A stretch of 64,000 bases of DNA from Musa acuminata AAA Group (GCF_036884655.1 NC_088330.1:31189001-31253000), one strand, 5' to 3'; counted from the stretch's first letter, positions 23,022 to 37,400 are shown. Program-made: numbers and translations. The notes: generated by a model from the sequence alone, not told the origin.

Positions 23022-23163
23022 ACTGTTCACTTCCTTTTATTCTTGCAAGATAGATTTTTTTTTTTCTAACTTCCTTATCTCTTTCTCTTTCTCTATCGAT
23101 CCTCATTAATTTATCTTTCTGTCTTCTTCCCGACTCTTTCAATTTTTTTTTTCACTTCTCTCA
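23022..23163. repeat. Flanking direct repeat A', right of Copia-B
   Basis: Homologue of 20,555-20,705, about 85-90% similar by eye. It continues into a pyrimidine-rich tract. Confidence 0.75.
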
Positions 23164-23700
23164 GGAACCCTTTTTTTTTTTTTTTCCTTCATTTCCTCTT
23201 CTTTCTCTCTCCTTTCTCTTTACTGTTCATATACTTTTCTCTTACGTATCTTCTTCTCTTCCTCTCACGGGTTGCACATCTCTCTCTTTCTCTCTCTCTC
23301 TCTCTCTTATATATTGTTCTTCCGACATCCTTTCTCTCTTTTCCTCCTCGAGCATGGTTGCTTGACCGTGACCTTGCCGTCATGGTACCACCACACACCG
23401 ACGACGGATGAGTATCCGATCATCATCCTATAAAGATATATCCTTACAACAACATTCAAAATCCATATCAAACAATCAATAAATTTCTTATAGGACTTTA
23501 AATTATGACTTATGAAAATCTTTAGATCTAGATATTCATTATATTATATATTGTTAAAAATATTTATAGATCAACTCACATATTTAACTCTATAACATAG
23601 ATTTGATAGTTGATTTATGATATACATGATGAGTACTTGGATATTATATGATAGTTTCATAAAATAAAATATTTGGTAGCTCATTCACCCAAATACCTCT
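23164..23700. other. Pyrimidine-rich tract and spacer
   Basis: T/C-rich with a CT run at about 23,275-23,308, then AT-rich DNA. Nothing coding recognised. Confidence 0.5.
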
Positions 23701-26700
23701 GGCTTCATAATTTTTTTTTAATAAGCCTTCAAGGATTGCTCGGTTGGTGACTTCGATTTCACAATTGGTTTAAGAATAAGCCATCAAATTGAATTTTAGT
23801 TGGATCCCCAGAGATGTCATAAAATTCTTTGAACCTGACATTACTGAACTATATCCTATTATCAATAATAAGTGCTTTAGGAACTCTAAATCGAGAGATG
23901 ACACATAAATCCCTCCACCTATCTTTCTATGATCGATGTCATAGGTTTAGCCTCTGCCCATTTGATGAAGTAGTCAGCTCCAACCATAGACATTTCCTTT
24001 AGCCTGAAGTAGATGGAAAATATCCTAAAATATCTAGCCCCCATTATGCAAAGGGCTAAGATGAATCTATCAAGGTTCATTCCATTGTTGGGAGTCTTTA
24101 AACTTGAGCATTACGTTAACATCTATCATAGTGTTAAATGTATCTTACTACATCGTACTTGGGAGTTGGCTAGTAATACCCCTGTGAAGAACTTTGAAGG
24201 CCAATGATCTTCCCCCAATGTGTTATTCGCAAGTTACCTCCTAAATTTTAGATAGTAGGAGAGATGCTTGGTAGGGTGTAGACATCATAGTAGTGGTCGC
24301 GACATTGATCAACTATAAAATACACCGTCAAGGATGCAATATCATGCTTGTTGTCTTCATACTTTTCTTTTCTTAGTTGGATTATATGGGAGAGTTTCAA
24401 TCATAAGATATTTTAAGATGTTTACAATACAAGTAGTCATTATTTGACTTTTGTTTATGCTCCCTAGAACTTTTAAGATCACCTCTTTTGATGGGCATAC
24501 ATGGTTTCTAGAGAATATCTTAGATAATGCATTTACTGCTATGTTGTCTCTTTAGGGGACTTGTTCAATACTGAATGATAGGATGTTAGTTATCATTTGC
24601 TTTGCCTCCATAAGATATAAGGATATGATAGAATCACGGGCCTCATATATACCATTGACTTGGTTGATAATCAATAAGGATTTAAGGATTTACTATAAAT
24701 TTTCAGGCTCTAGATCCTCATTCCTTTATTGAGTTTTAGACTAAATAGTAGAGCCTCATACTTTGCCTTATTGTTAGTCACTTTGAAATTAAAACATAGC
24801 GCATGCTCATAACTCCCCCCCCCCGATTGCTGACGTTGTAGAGCTATTCACATAGAAGGTCTAGCATTGGAGCTCCTGCGAAGCCTCTTCAACAAAAGTC
24901 ATTTTTACCATGATCGGCCAAGGCTTGAGCCTTGATGGCGATCTATGGTTTGTAAGAGATATCAAACTCGCTAAGCTCCACTACCTATTTAAGGAGTCTC
25001 CAAGTTGCATCAGGCTTTGAGAGGATCTGATGCATTGGTTTGTTTGTCATGATAATAACATGATGAGCTTAAAAGTATAGGCAGAGATTCCTTGCTACTA
25101 GCACTAATATGTAAGTTAGCTTTTCGAAGTTATGATATCGAGTTTATATTTTATGAAGTACATGATTGTATAGTATATTAGTCTTGGACTCGATCTTTTT
25201 CCTATATTAATACTAAGCTTACAACCATAGAAGTTATTGCCAAGTATAGGCATAATTCATCTCTAGGGAAAGGACTAGAGAGTTAAGGTGGAGTTGTCAA
25301 ATAGGCTTTGAGCTGGTCAAATGCCATTGACACTATTCGATTCATTAAAAATCCTTCAATCACTTTAAAGTCTTAAAGAATAATAAACATCAATTGCTTA
25401 TCGTAAATAAGAAGTGGCTCGGTGTGGTGATCCAGCCCGTTAGCTACTGAACCTCTCTTATTGAGGCTGAGAGCCTCATGTTAATGATGGTCTAGCCTTA
25501 CTTAGGGTTTGCATATGTTCTCCATTAACGGATCATGAAACCTAAAAATCTTTTAAAACTCACATCGAAAGCACACTTCATAGGATTCAATGATATTTAG
25601 AATTTTTTAATAGTCACAAATGTTTTCCCTAAGTTAGAGAGATAGGTGCTTGCAACACGGCTCTTCATTAGCATGTCATCAATATATACCTTTATTTTCC
25701 ATCTAATTTGGTGTTAGAATATCTTGTTGATTGTTCTTTGGTAAGTTGCTCTAATATCTTTTAGCTCAAATAGTGTTACTTTGTAGCAGTACAAACCTTT
25801 GTTAATAATGAAGGCAGTGTACTCTTTATCTTCTCGCACCATCTTTATCTAATCATATCTAGAAAAAGCATCTATGAAAGTTAATAATTCATAACTAGAG
25901 GTCGAGTCGACCAATTGGTCTATTGGAAGGAGAGGAAAGTTATCTTTTAGAAAAAATCAGTATAATCAATACACATTCTTTATTTTTCATTATTTATTTT
26001 AACAAGGACTAGATTTGCAAACCACTTATGATAGTAGATGTCATGAATAAAATCAGCATTTAACAACTTGCTAACTTCTTCTTCGACTACTACTTGTTGA
26101 TTTAGGGCAAATCTTCAAGGCTTATGACAAGTTGCTCAATATACTGAATCGATAGTGGTTGTCTTGACGGTATGTTTTGGTCGCTCAAGGTCTAAGAAAA
26201 TTTCTTCCTATGGCTCCTTCTTGGAGATGAGAGGATGTTGGGGATGGATCTCTAGAGTCCATTTGTTGTATAGGGTGAGCTATTCTCTTAGACAAGTTGA
26301 TCCACATCAAATAGCATTGCCTTGACTCTTTGGGATCACTTCTTAGCTCTGTCACTCCTGAGCTAGTGAAATTTTTTGATGTCATGTAGTAGGTTGATAC
26401 TACCGCTCATATATGATTAAGCGAGGGACACCCTATGATGGCATTATATGCAGACGAAAGGTCAACCACCAAAAACTTGGTCTTCATAGTTTTTGAGCAA
26501 TTGTCAGACTTGAAGATGACGTAAAGATCTATGGTCCCTAGCGAAGTGATGGAGTCCCTTAAGAACCCAGTAAAGGTTGAGGAGATCAGTTATAGATCCT
26601 TGGTAGATAGACTAATTTTTTGAAAAGCATCATAGTAGAGTATATTTATTGAGCTTCTAGTGTCGATCATGATCATTTTCATTAATGCATTAGTGATCCC

Positions 26701-27945
26701 GATGGAGATTACCAATGCATCATCATGTTTTGGGTCTGGGTGCTTATCCTATTCCTTGAACATAATTGATTGGTCTCAATTATAATAGAATCTCTTGCAT
26801 AGGATTTTTGGGTAGATGAACTACTAGCGCTCGCGATTGGCTCTCAATGATCATATTGATTTGTTGCTCAATGGGGCCTTTGGGCCTCGATAATGTTTTA
26901 TGAATCTTAGGTAGAAACTTATGAAGATGACTCCTTTTGATTAACTCTTCAATTTGCTCCTTTTGGGCATAGCAATCTTCCGTATTAAGTCCATGGTCTT
27001 GATGGAAGTGATAGTATTTTATCTTTTTTTTTTGTCAATGGGGCTTTCATGGGGCATGGTGCCGTAAGAGCCCTTCTTCTGGGATTTGCATGAATAACTC
27101 TATATGGGAGGTGTTAAGTGAGGTGAAATCTTATTGTGGTAATCAGTCACTTTCTATTTATCATTTCATGGCCTTTCCATAGGGTTTTGTTATTAAGATC
27201 TTTCCTCCTTTGTCGTCTTTTTCAGTTCAACCTTTCTATTTCCAGTGATTATAGACTCAACTACTATATGATGGTTTGCCTCTTATAAAAGCTCTAGAAA
27301 TATGGTCGGAGACTTAGTGATGACTTAGTGATAGTTGGAGTTCGCTAATGTATGCATTGATGAGGACAAATGGAGTTGGATTAGCAATTAAGTTAACCTC
27401 ATCATTAAATTTTCTATATAACTCTCCAAGAATTCCTTCTCTTCCTATCTGATGGCTAGGAGAAAGGTGGTGGGCTTCTCTAAAAGTTGATAACTAATAA
27501 AGTTAAGCTTAAACTCTTTAGTCAATTGCCCAAATAAGAAGATTGACTCTCAGAGAGCTTAACAAATTATTCACGTGCAACTCCCCCTTAAGGTTGTTAG
27601 GAAAGTTCAACATATTAGTGAGTTGATGGTTCCAAATAACATCATTTGAGACATAAAAGTTATGATGTATTCCGAAGGGTCATATTTTCTCTTGTATACA
27701 TTGAGTGATGGGAATTGGATGCCTTAGTGGATCAGCTCCTCATTGTTACTTTTTGTGAAAGGAGACCACAGGTATGATTCTATTTCTAGCCAATTTTCCT
27801 ATTTTATCTTATTTTCCAATTACTAATCCATTTTATTTAGTTGGTCCGAACCTCAACTAAAAGTTTGGTTGATTTAGTAATCGACTCGTTGGGAAGATCT
27901 GGAATTGGTGTTGGAATAGGGATTTCAGTCAAAGGGGGAGACTAC
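23701..27945 (-). mobile_element. Gypsy (Ty3-type) internal-region relic, copy 1
   Basis: Minus-strand landmarks in gag-pol order from right to left. A Gag zinc-knuckle region lies at about 26,940-27,020 (reads [16 protein letters not shown], first knuckle Cys changed). A protease-RT junction is at about 26,405-26,445 (SAYNAIIGCPSLN). The reverse transcriptase catalytic box is at 25,670-25,690 (YIDDML), and an integrase segment at about 23,950-23,976 (DYFIKWAEA). No open frame survives and I found no LTRs. Protein order PR-RT-RH-INT makes it Gypsy rather than Copia. Confidence 0.8.
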
Positions 27946-27951
27946 ACTTCT

Positions 27952-28652
27952 TGTTGGGAAAAACCTATTATAGCAGAATAATTCTTTTTCCCTCTTTGTG
28001 TATCAAAATGGGTTCCTCATCAAAATATCAACTTGATATCAAAAGCATATATCAACCAAAGTAGCAAAAACAGTAGAGCAAAAAATTAATCACAAAGTGA
28101 GACCAAATTTTAATGTAGAAAATCCAATGCAGGAAAAATCACGGGACCGTAGTCCACTTCAAACTTCCACTATCACTAATAATGATAACATATTTATAAT
28201 AAGTCTTCTCTGAAATATCAAGAGGATCAAAATAACCTCAAGATCATATATCTTGGCTCAAGAATAACATATCATCATCATAAAGAGAATTTTATGTCTC
28301 ACAAAGTGGGTATAGTAGGAAAGTACCTTAGAGATGATAAATTATAAATCAGCACCATTAGGATTGTAGAGATTATTGTAAGGATTTTTCACATATAATT
28401 TGGGTTAAAACTGATAAAGTTTGGCCACTGATCGTCAAGTAGAAAAACTCAAAATCCTAATGGTCTATTTTCTCTTTCTCTCTCTGCTCTTTTCTCTCCC
28501 TGTGCATTGTCACCGTTCGTTGCACGCACCGTTCGTTCGCTGGCCTTACTGTGCACGTCTGATTCTTTTTCTTTTCATTTTTTTAATAAATCAGATTTGG
28601 GCTGACTGCCCAAATCATCTAGTCAAAGCCCATATATGGGTTGAACCTAACA
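27952..28652 (-). repeat. 3' LTR of Copia-A copy 2
   Basis: About 701 bp, TGTTGGGAAAAA to CCTAACA. The start TGTTGGG is the inverse of the intact end CCCAACA. Confidence 0.88.
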
Positions 28653-28952
28653 ATTCTCCCCCTCCAACTCATATGGTGGGCTATACTAAGCCCGCTCTTC
28701 GCCTACATACTTTAAGCTTCTCCTTATGCAAAGACTTTGTCAACATATTTGATTAATTCTCATTGGTATACATATTTTCCAAGTGTAATTCTTTCATCTC
28801 AAGCACATCACAAATCCAGTGATATCTCACATAATATGCTTGGATCTAGAATGGTACGTTGAATTCTTGGAGAGGTGAATGACACTTTGACTGTCACAGT
28901 TAATAGTATATCCTTCTTATTTCAAGCCCAATCCCTATAGAAACTTTTTCAT

Positions 28953-31900
28953 TCATAAAGCTTCCTTGTAGGCTTTAATAATTGCTATGTATTCTACTTC
29001 TGTGGTTGATAGAGCAACATAATTATATAACTTAGACTGCCAAGAGATTGCTCCCCTTGCAAATGTCATCAAGAATCTCGAAGTGGACATTTTGGAATCA
29101 ATATCACATGTCATGTTTGCATTTGTGTACTCTTCTAGTACAAGTTTATCACTACCAAAACATAAACACAACTTGGAAGAACCTCTTAGATATCTTAATA
29201 TCTATTTCACTACTGCCCAATGTTCCTTATCAGGATTAGAGAAAATCGGCTGACAACTCCAACTACATAAGCTATATCTGGCCTAGTACAAACCATAGCA
29301 TACATCAAATTGTCTACTGTATATGAGTAAGATACTTTGGAAATTTCTTCTTTTTCTTTCTCACTTGTAGGATATTATTTTGAACTAAGCTTAAAATGAC
29401 CTACAAGTGGAGAACAAACTACTTTGGCGTTACTCATGTTGAATCTTTCAAGAACATTTTCAATGTAAGTCTCCTAAGATAGCCAAATCTTTCTTTTCTT
29501 CTTATCACGAAGAATCTTAATGCCAAGTATTTGTTTCATCGATCCTAAGTTTTCATGGCAAAAGACTTACTTAGCTCTCTTTTAAACTTTTCAATTTTAC
29601 CAGCATCATGACCAACAATCAGTAAATCATCAACATATAGTAGGAGAATAATAAAATCATCATTTGAATTTATTTTCATAAATACATAATGATCAGATGT
29701 GGTTCTATTATACCCTTGGCTCATCATAAAGAAATCAAACTTCTTGTACCACTGTCTAGGTGCCTGTTTGAGTCCATATAAGCTTTTTTTAAACTTACAC
29801 ACCAGATTTTCTTTTCTCTTGACTTTGAAACCTTCTTGTTGCTCCATGTAAATTTCTTCTTCTAAGTCACCATGAAGAAACGTTGATTTCACATCAAGTT
29901 GCTCAACTTCTAAATTCAACCAGATAGCTAAACCAAGAACAACTCGGATAGAGAAAATTTTCACAATTGGAGAAAATATTTCTTCAAAATCAATACCTTT
30001 CTTTTGACTGAATCTTTTCACAACTAGTCGCGTCTTGTATCTTTGTTGTGAGCTATTATTTTCGGTCTTCAATTTGTAAACATATTTATTCTTGAGAGAT
30101 TTCTTCTCTTTAGGCAACTTTACCAAGTCAGAGCTGTGGTTCACAAGCAAGGATCTCATATCTTCTTGCATGGCTTTAACCCACTCATTCTTCTGGTAGA
30201 TGGTTGTCGCTCTCTTGTGGATCTTCTCAATGGAATCTCAACTGGTGGTGGAGGTGCTTGTTCAGTTGGTTCAACATCATCAACTATAGGAGTATCATCA
30301 CTAGCATTCTCACCACAATCTTCTTGTTCATCTCCCTCATGATCATCATGAACTACGAGTGAAGGAATTGGACCCAAACTCCAAGGAATATAAACACAAG
30401 TTTTTGGCTTCTTAATATTATCACAATCGTCAAATAATTGGTCTTCAAGAAATACAACATCTCTACTTCTAATAATCTTCCTATTCACTAGATCTCATAA
30501 TATGTACTCAAACTCTTCATGATCATATCCTAAGAAGATACATGCTTTTGCCTTATTATTAAGCTTGAACCTCTCATCTCTAGGAATATAAAAAAATACT
30601 TTACACCCAAAGACTCTCAAATGATTACAAGATATATCTTTTCCTTTTCATACTCTTTCTTTAGCATCACCTTTCAGATAAACTGATGGAGAAAAATTTA
30701 TAAGGTTAACTATAGTTCTCACAACCTCCCCCCAAAATGACTTAGGTAACTTAGCGTAGGAAAGAATACACCTAATCCTTTTTTCAATTGTTTTGTTCAT
30801 CCATTCTACAACACCGTTCTGCTAAGGAGTTTTAGAAACTGTTTTCTCAAGCCTGATACCATAAACCCTACAGTAATTCTCAAAATGACCCCTGTACTCG
30901 CTACCATTATATGCTCGAGCACACTTTAGCTTTTTGCTAGTTTCTCTTTCAACACTAATATGAAATTCTTTGAAAACATCGAGTACATGATTTTTAGATT
31001 TCAAAGCAAAAGCCCACACTTTTCTAGAATGGTCATCAATAAAAGTAACAAAATAAAGAGCACCTCCAAGAGTTCTAGTTTACATAGTATAGATATCATT
31101 ATGAATTAAATCAATAATATCTGATCTTCGATATGATGGATATGTATGAAAGACAACTCTATGTTTTTTTTCAACTAAGCAATGATCACAAGATTTAAGA
31201 GATGTACCTTGCAACTTTGGTAAGAATTACTTTCTAGCAAGAGTTTGAAGTCCCTTCTCACTGATATGACTAAGCCTATTATGCTGAAGATCTATGCTTT
31301 CACCCTTCTGAATTGCATTAATCTCTCCTTTGTGTAGCTTAGCTTCCATGACATAAAAATAGTTAAGCTTCTTTCCTCTCGCCACAATTAGAGAACCTTT
31401 AGTGAGTTTCCATTTACTTTCACCAAAATAGTGTGTAAATCTCTCATCATCAAGTCTACCTATAGATATCAAGTTAAGATGAATATCTGGAACATGTCTA
31501 ACATATTTGAGTATCAATTTGTTCTCAATACTAGTCTCCAAGCAAATATCTTCAATACCCACAATCTTAGATGTACCACTATTTCCTATTCTGACACTAC
31601 CAAAATCACCAGTAGTGTAAGATCTGAAGTGATTACCATGAGAAGTAACATGAAATGAAGCACCAGAGTCAATTACCCAATTACTATCCTGAGCTACAAG
31701 ATTGACACAACCGTCATCATAAACAATAATGATATCACCTTCAACAACAAGTATATTGGTCTCTTTCTCATTTTTCTTCATTTTATTCTGTTCTCGCTTC
31801 CAAAACATATACTCTTTCTTCTTGTGACCTAGCCTGTTATAGTGGAAATATTTGATATCCCTTCTAGACTTGGATCTTCCTCTATAACCATGTGGATTTC

Positions 31901-32463
31901 TACTATGACTTCTTCCACATTTTTCTTGTTTTTCAGAAACAAATGCACCAGAAGAAGATTCACCTTGTTCTTTCCTTCTAGCATCTTCATTTAGCAAATT
32001 GTCTTTAACCATATCTATAGTTAGAGTTCCCTCTGGCATGGAGTTATAAATTATCACAACATACGTTTCCCAACCTTTTGGTAAAGAGCTGAAAAGTAAT
32101 AATCCTTGTATCTCATCATCTATATTTATTTTCATAGCAACTAACTTGTTTGTAAGACCCTAAAATAGACTTATATGCTCAATAATATTACCACCATCTT
32201 TATACTTCAAATTTACAAGTCTTCTAAGGAGAAATTCTGTTTCCCACTGTCTTTTTCGCAAAGTGATTTTCTAACTTTTGCCAAACAACATCAGCTCTGG
32301 TTTCATCAGAAATATGCTCATGCAAATTTATATACATCCATCTTCTAATATAAGCAATAGTTTTTCTATGTTGAACCTCTCATTCCTCATCCTCTATAGT
32401 AGAAGGTTTATCTTTAACCTTGATGGGCTTATACAAATCTTTGCGATAGAGCAAATCTTCCAT
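28953..32463 (-). pseudogene. Copia-A gag-pol, decayed, copy 2
   Basis: Gag from the ATG at 32,461-32,463. Protease with Asp-Ser-Gly-Ala-Ser is in the open stretch 31,227-32,135. The integrase core (30,822-31,019) reads Tyr-Asn-Gly-Ser-Glu-Tyr where the family has a catalytic Asp, and a stop follows at a conserved Gln codon. The reverse transcriptase (29,545-30,171) keeps Tyr-Val-Asp-Asp but is frameshifted at its end. An RNase H segment is at 28,953-29,171. About 80 bp near 30,194 are deleted compared with copy 3. Confidence 0.88.
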
Positions 32464-32561
32464 CATACACCTCTAAGTGGAATAATTTGATAAGTTCAAT
32501 TTAATCATACTATCTGACTGTTCCATTTCAATCACACAAGAAAAAAAAACTAGCACCGACC

Positions 32562-33227
32562 TGTTAAAGCGAAATAATTATTTTCTCTCTTTGTGTATCA
32601 AAATAAGTTCCTCATCAAAATACCAACTTGATATCAAAAACACATATCCACCAGAGCAGCATAAACAGTAGGATAATAAATCAATCACAAAGTGAGATCA
32701 AATTTTAACGTGAAAAATCCAATGCGGGAAAAACCACGAGACCGTAGTTCACTTCAAACTTCCACTATCACTAATAATATAACATGTTTACAATAAATCT
32801 TCTCTAAAATAACAAGAGGATCATAATAACATTAAGACCATATATCTTGGCTCAATAATAGCATATAATCATCACATGGATGAATTTCATCAAAAAGAGA
32901 ATTTTAGATCTCACAAAATGGGTATAACAAGAAAATACCTCAGAGAGAATAAATTGTAGATTAACACCGTTAGGATTGTAAAGCTTACTACAAGAATTCT
33001 TCACATATAATTTGAATCAAAACAAAAAAACTCAAAATCCTAATTATCTCTCTTCTCTTTCTCTCTTTGTTATTTTCTCTCATTGTGCACCGCAATCGTT
33101 CGTTGCACGCCAAATTCGTTCGCTGCCCTCATTTGTGCACGTCTCTTTCTTTTTTTTCTTTTTTTTTTAATAATTCAGATTTGGGTTGACTACCTAATCA
33201 TATAGTCGAAGCGGGTTGAACCCAACA
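32562..33227 (-). repeat. 5' LTR of Copia-A copy 2
   Basis: 666 bp, same as 1609-2274, including the 8-bp deletion near the right end. Confidence 0.88.
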
Positions 33228-34438
33228 CTTGTGAAGTTGACACAGAGGACTATTATGGAGAGTTGGTCTAAGGCAAGGGTTTAGAGAGCTTCCTGTCTAT
33301 GGTGAGAGGTAAGTTGATTTTGGGAAGACGATTTATCTTATTCGTGATAATCGTATCGTAGAGAGCTTCCTGTCTATTTGCTCATATGATTATCTTTTAA
33401 TTGTCAGATGTATAATAGAAGCGTGACGAATCCATTCTTAATGTAATTAATATATTAAACAGATTATGAATATCATAGGAGTGAATTGATTATTGATTGA
33501 TTTGTATGAAAAATATTCTATATGATTGTAACATTGTACCATCCTTGATTTTTCAGAAGTTGTTACACTAGTTCTAATATCATTAAAAAGTCTATTATTG
33601 ATGAGTTTCAGTTAAACTAATCAAAATTAATATACATCAATTTAACCTAAAAAATTAAACTTTTAAATTATAGATCAAACCAATCTGATTTTTTCAATTC
33701 TGTGATGTGAGATTATCCTTTTGATTCATCTCCTTTCTCCTACCTGTAAAGGAGGTTTGTCTACACTTGACTTGTGTGATATGTAGTTCCTCTCTAGTAA
33801 GTCGTGTCATATCATATAATTTGAATCATATCTTTAATCAATAGACCAACAACGGGTGTCACGATACTTATCAATTCGAGTTTCTTGGATTTAGTAAACT
33901 CTTCTGTTGAACCCGCTTCGTATTCAACGAAAAAAAGGTACGTTACACACATACTCGTTTCTTTATTGAAAGAAGAAAAGGACGTGTATGACTGCATGTC
34001 ACTAGATTTGTTGGAGTGATTTCACAACCATACAATTCATCTCACATTTCTTTCCCTCCTCTGATGACTCCTTGCCTTGTAAGCAGTCATTGTCTGCTTT
34101 ACAGCTTCACAAAAGGTAAGATGGGACCTCTGAGAGTGAAGTCAATTCAAGTCGAGCAAATTATCTTTAGGAAGCTCTTTATGCCACACAGCATCATGTT
34201 GGTCGTCGCATGCGTTTACCCATTAAACACCTTCAGTACTTTCTCAATCTGTCAGCCTGTTTCTGCGAATTGAAATTAATCACTACAGAATGGGCAGGTC
34301 TTTACCACATGCCCTCCGCTACAGCATCAGCTTCATACTACAAAAAAGGCATGGTCATATGATGTGAACAACAACCCCTACTTTAGCCGACTTGTTGACT
34401 TGGTGGCACAGCCGGAGAACGGGAGTCCATATAGTCGA
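33228..34438. other. Spacer, 3' flank of RLK1 copy 2
   Basis: Matches 2,275-3,485. No coding region supported. Confidence 0.6.
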
Positions 34439-37400
34439 TCATATTTTAGCATTCATCAAGTCAGAAAGCTTGAGCACATCGAGAGAAGGGAGACTCGGCA
34501 GTGTGTTGACAGTCGATAGGGTTCCAAAGACCTGCTTCATTGTTGGGCGTGACTCTGGGTCATGTTCCACGCAGCAAAGTGCCAACCTCAAAACTGCAGC
34601 TACCTCGTCTGCAACCTCCGTCGTAGGGAGTGATGGACGCTGGTCTAATACATATTTCACAAGCGTGTTTTTCGGCGACGAAGGCAATGACAGAACGGAA
34701 ACGAGTCCTTCCCCATGTCCTCCTATTAGCAACTCAAGCGTGACCACTCCGAAACTGTAAACATCGCATTTGGTGGTCACTCTCATCTCATAAGCAAGCT
34801 CTGCAAACAATAACCGATAACTGAGGAAACCTTATATCGTAGAAGGATCTCCAAAAGACAGCTATGTTAGGCTACTTTGCGCCTTGATTGATGAATAACT
34901 ACGTGTACAGTAAATCGACTGCTGTTTTCTATTTCTAGATTGATGAATAATTCATGTAAATGAGCTACAAGCTGATGGACTTTTAACTTGCAAAAAATGT
35001 ATTACTATATGACGTCGGGGGAGAAACTTACCCGGTGCCAAGTAACCATATGTGCCGGCAAGCATGCTCCAATTTGATGAATCTGGCTTCAGGAGTCGAG
35101 CAATACCGAAGTCAGAAACACAAGCCTTGAGTTCTGAATCGAGCAGAATATTGTTGGTGGTTATATCTCGATGAACAATGGGCTGATCGCAATCATGATG
35201 CATGTAGGACAGAGCACGAGCCACATCTTTGACAATGTTCACCCTCTTCACCCAGTCCAGTTCGGCAGCTGCTGCTTCGCTTCTGAGGAGGGATCCCAAA
35301 CTTCCTCTCTCCATGTACTCGTACACCAGAAACTTGTGTCGAGCAGAGGAGCAGAATCCGTAGAGCTTGACGATATTTCGATGTCGAATTTGAGTAAGAG
35401 TATGTATCTCGTTTTGAAAGGATTGCTCATTCGATGTAGTTTCGTCTTCCTGCAGATGAATTTTCTTCACTGCTAGCATCTGCCCGCTTGCTAATTCTGC
35501 TCTGTAAACGCTGCCATATGCACCACTTCCGATACAGTATTTTTCATTAAAATCCTCCGTGGCTGCAACGATATCCTTGTATGCATATCTTCCATCAAAG
35601 TTAAATACACAGAATGTCATGCCTTCTTTGTTGCCATTATTTTCGGAAGGCATGGAATGTTTCTTGGTCTTCTGGAACAGTGAAAACGCTCCCAGAAAAA
35701 CAAGTAAGATGAATAAGACGACCACGGAAGCAATGATAGCTGAGATAATTGCTCTGTGGTGCTTGCTTCCATCATCTTTCCTTGCAGTATAAGAAAGACA
35801 TGGAGGCAGGCCTTTGACGACCCCACACAAACCTTTGTTGTGGACAAACCACTTCGCCGGAGCTTTCCGGAAGACTGGGCTCTCAGGCACAGCCCCCTCC
35901 AATTCATTATATGATACGTCAATGATTAATAAGCTGATCATAGCACTTAGTGAAGATGGAAGACCACCGGACAAATTATTATGTGAAAGATTCAGAATTT
36001 GCAGCATCGTAAATTTGCTGAACTGTGAGGGTATCTCACCCGTTAGTGAGTTGTGGCTGATGTCCAATGCGTCTTGAAGGTACTCCAGGCTGCTGATCTC
36101 TGCAGGAATTCCTCCGCCGAACTTGTTGCCATTAAGCTTCAGGGAGCGGAGCTTGAGACAAATGCCTATTTGAGACGGTATTCTTCCTGTCAAGCTGTTA
36201 ACTGATAGATCAAGGATTTCAAGGTCGGGCATCCTTCCAAACTCTATTCGTACCTCTCCGCCGAGTCGATTGCAGCTCAGGTTCAGCTTGTAGAGATGAG
36301 GTAACCTGCCCAAGCTCTTTGGAATCTCCCCCTGTATGTAGTTGGAAGAAAGGTCCAGTTCTCGTAGTTCTTTTAGATTGCCGAATTCTGGTGGAATGGC
36401 TCCGGTGATGTTGTTATTTGAGATTGCCAGGAATGTGAGATTGTCCCATCTTCCCCAGTCCGGTGGGAGTGCACCTGACAGCCTATTGAATCTTAAATCC
36501 ATATAAGAAAGATGTGGATACACTCCAAGAAGTTGTGATATATCCCCGGTGAGTTGGTTTTGCTCGAGACGGACTCTGATCAATCCCGTACAGTTCTTTA
36601 AGGTCCCGGGAAGTTGACCTCTGAAGCTGTTGTTGCTCAGTGAGAGATACTGTAGGGTTCTTCCTTTGCATATGTTTGAAGGCAAGTCACCGGAGAAGAA
36701 GTTGTCTGACAAAAGAAGCGATGTCAAACCTGTGATGTTGTTTAACTCGGCAGGCAATCGACCAGACAACCGATTATTGAACAAGCTTAGGTCAGTGAGG
36801 TTCCTTAAGTTACCGAGGGATGGAGGAATTGAACCGAAAAGCTGGTTGTCATGGAGATCCATACCCATGAGCTGGGTCAGGTTTCCGAAAGTGGATGGTA
36901 TCGGCCCGGAGATTTGGTTGTCGGGCAGAAAAAGTTGGGTTAACTCATTTAGATTTCCTATTTCCGGAGGGATAAAGCCTGACAATTCATTAACCCCAAG
37001 ATAAAGTTTCTCTAATTTAGTTTGATTTCTTCCCATAAAGAAAGGGATATGACCTGTTAGACTATTATTGAAGAGCCCAAGTTGCACAAGGTTTAATAGA
37101 TTTCCCAATTCTCTGGGGATGAATCCCGAGAGATGATTTTGATAGAGAGACAACTGGTATAGGTTCGTCAAGTTCCCTAAACTGGGAGGGATGAAGCCAG
37201 ATAGTTGGTTCTTCCCAAGTGTAAGATGCATCAACTTCTGAAGTCTTCCAAGCTCCTGAGGTATGAAACCTGTAAGTTGATTATCTCGCAGGTGCAAGTG
37301 CAGAAGCCCGGTAAGATTGCCCAAGGATGGAGGGACACAACCACTTAACTGATTCTTATTGAGATATAGGAACTGGAGCGCCTTCATGGAGCCTATTTCG

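Larger units (their letters stand above)
27952..33227 (-). mobile_element. Copia-A retrotransposon, full-length relic, copy 2
   Basis: 5,276 bp with both LTRs, TG..CA ends and a near-perfect 5-bp target-site duplication (cttct left, cttgt right). Directly inside the left LTR is a polypurine tract on the minus strand (GGAGGGGGAGAAT). Domain order from the right is Gag, protease, integrase, reverse transcriptase, RNase H, so Ty1/copia. The element sits at the end of the Gypsy relic. LTRs differ from each other by roughly a tenth (by eye) plus indels, so the insertion is old. No clear primer-binding site remains. Confidence 0.93.
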
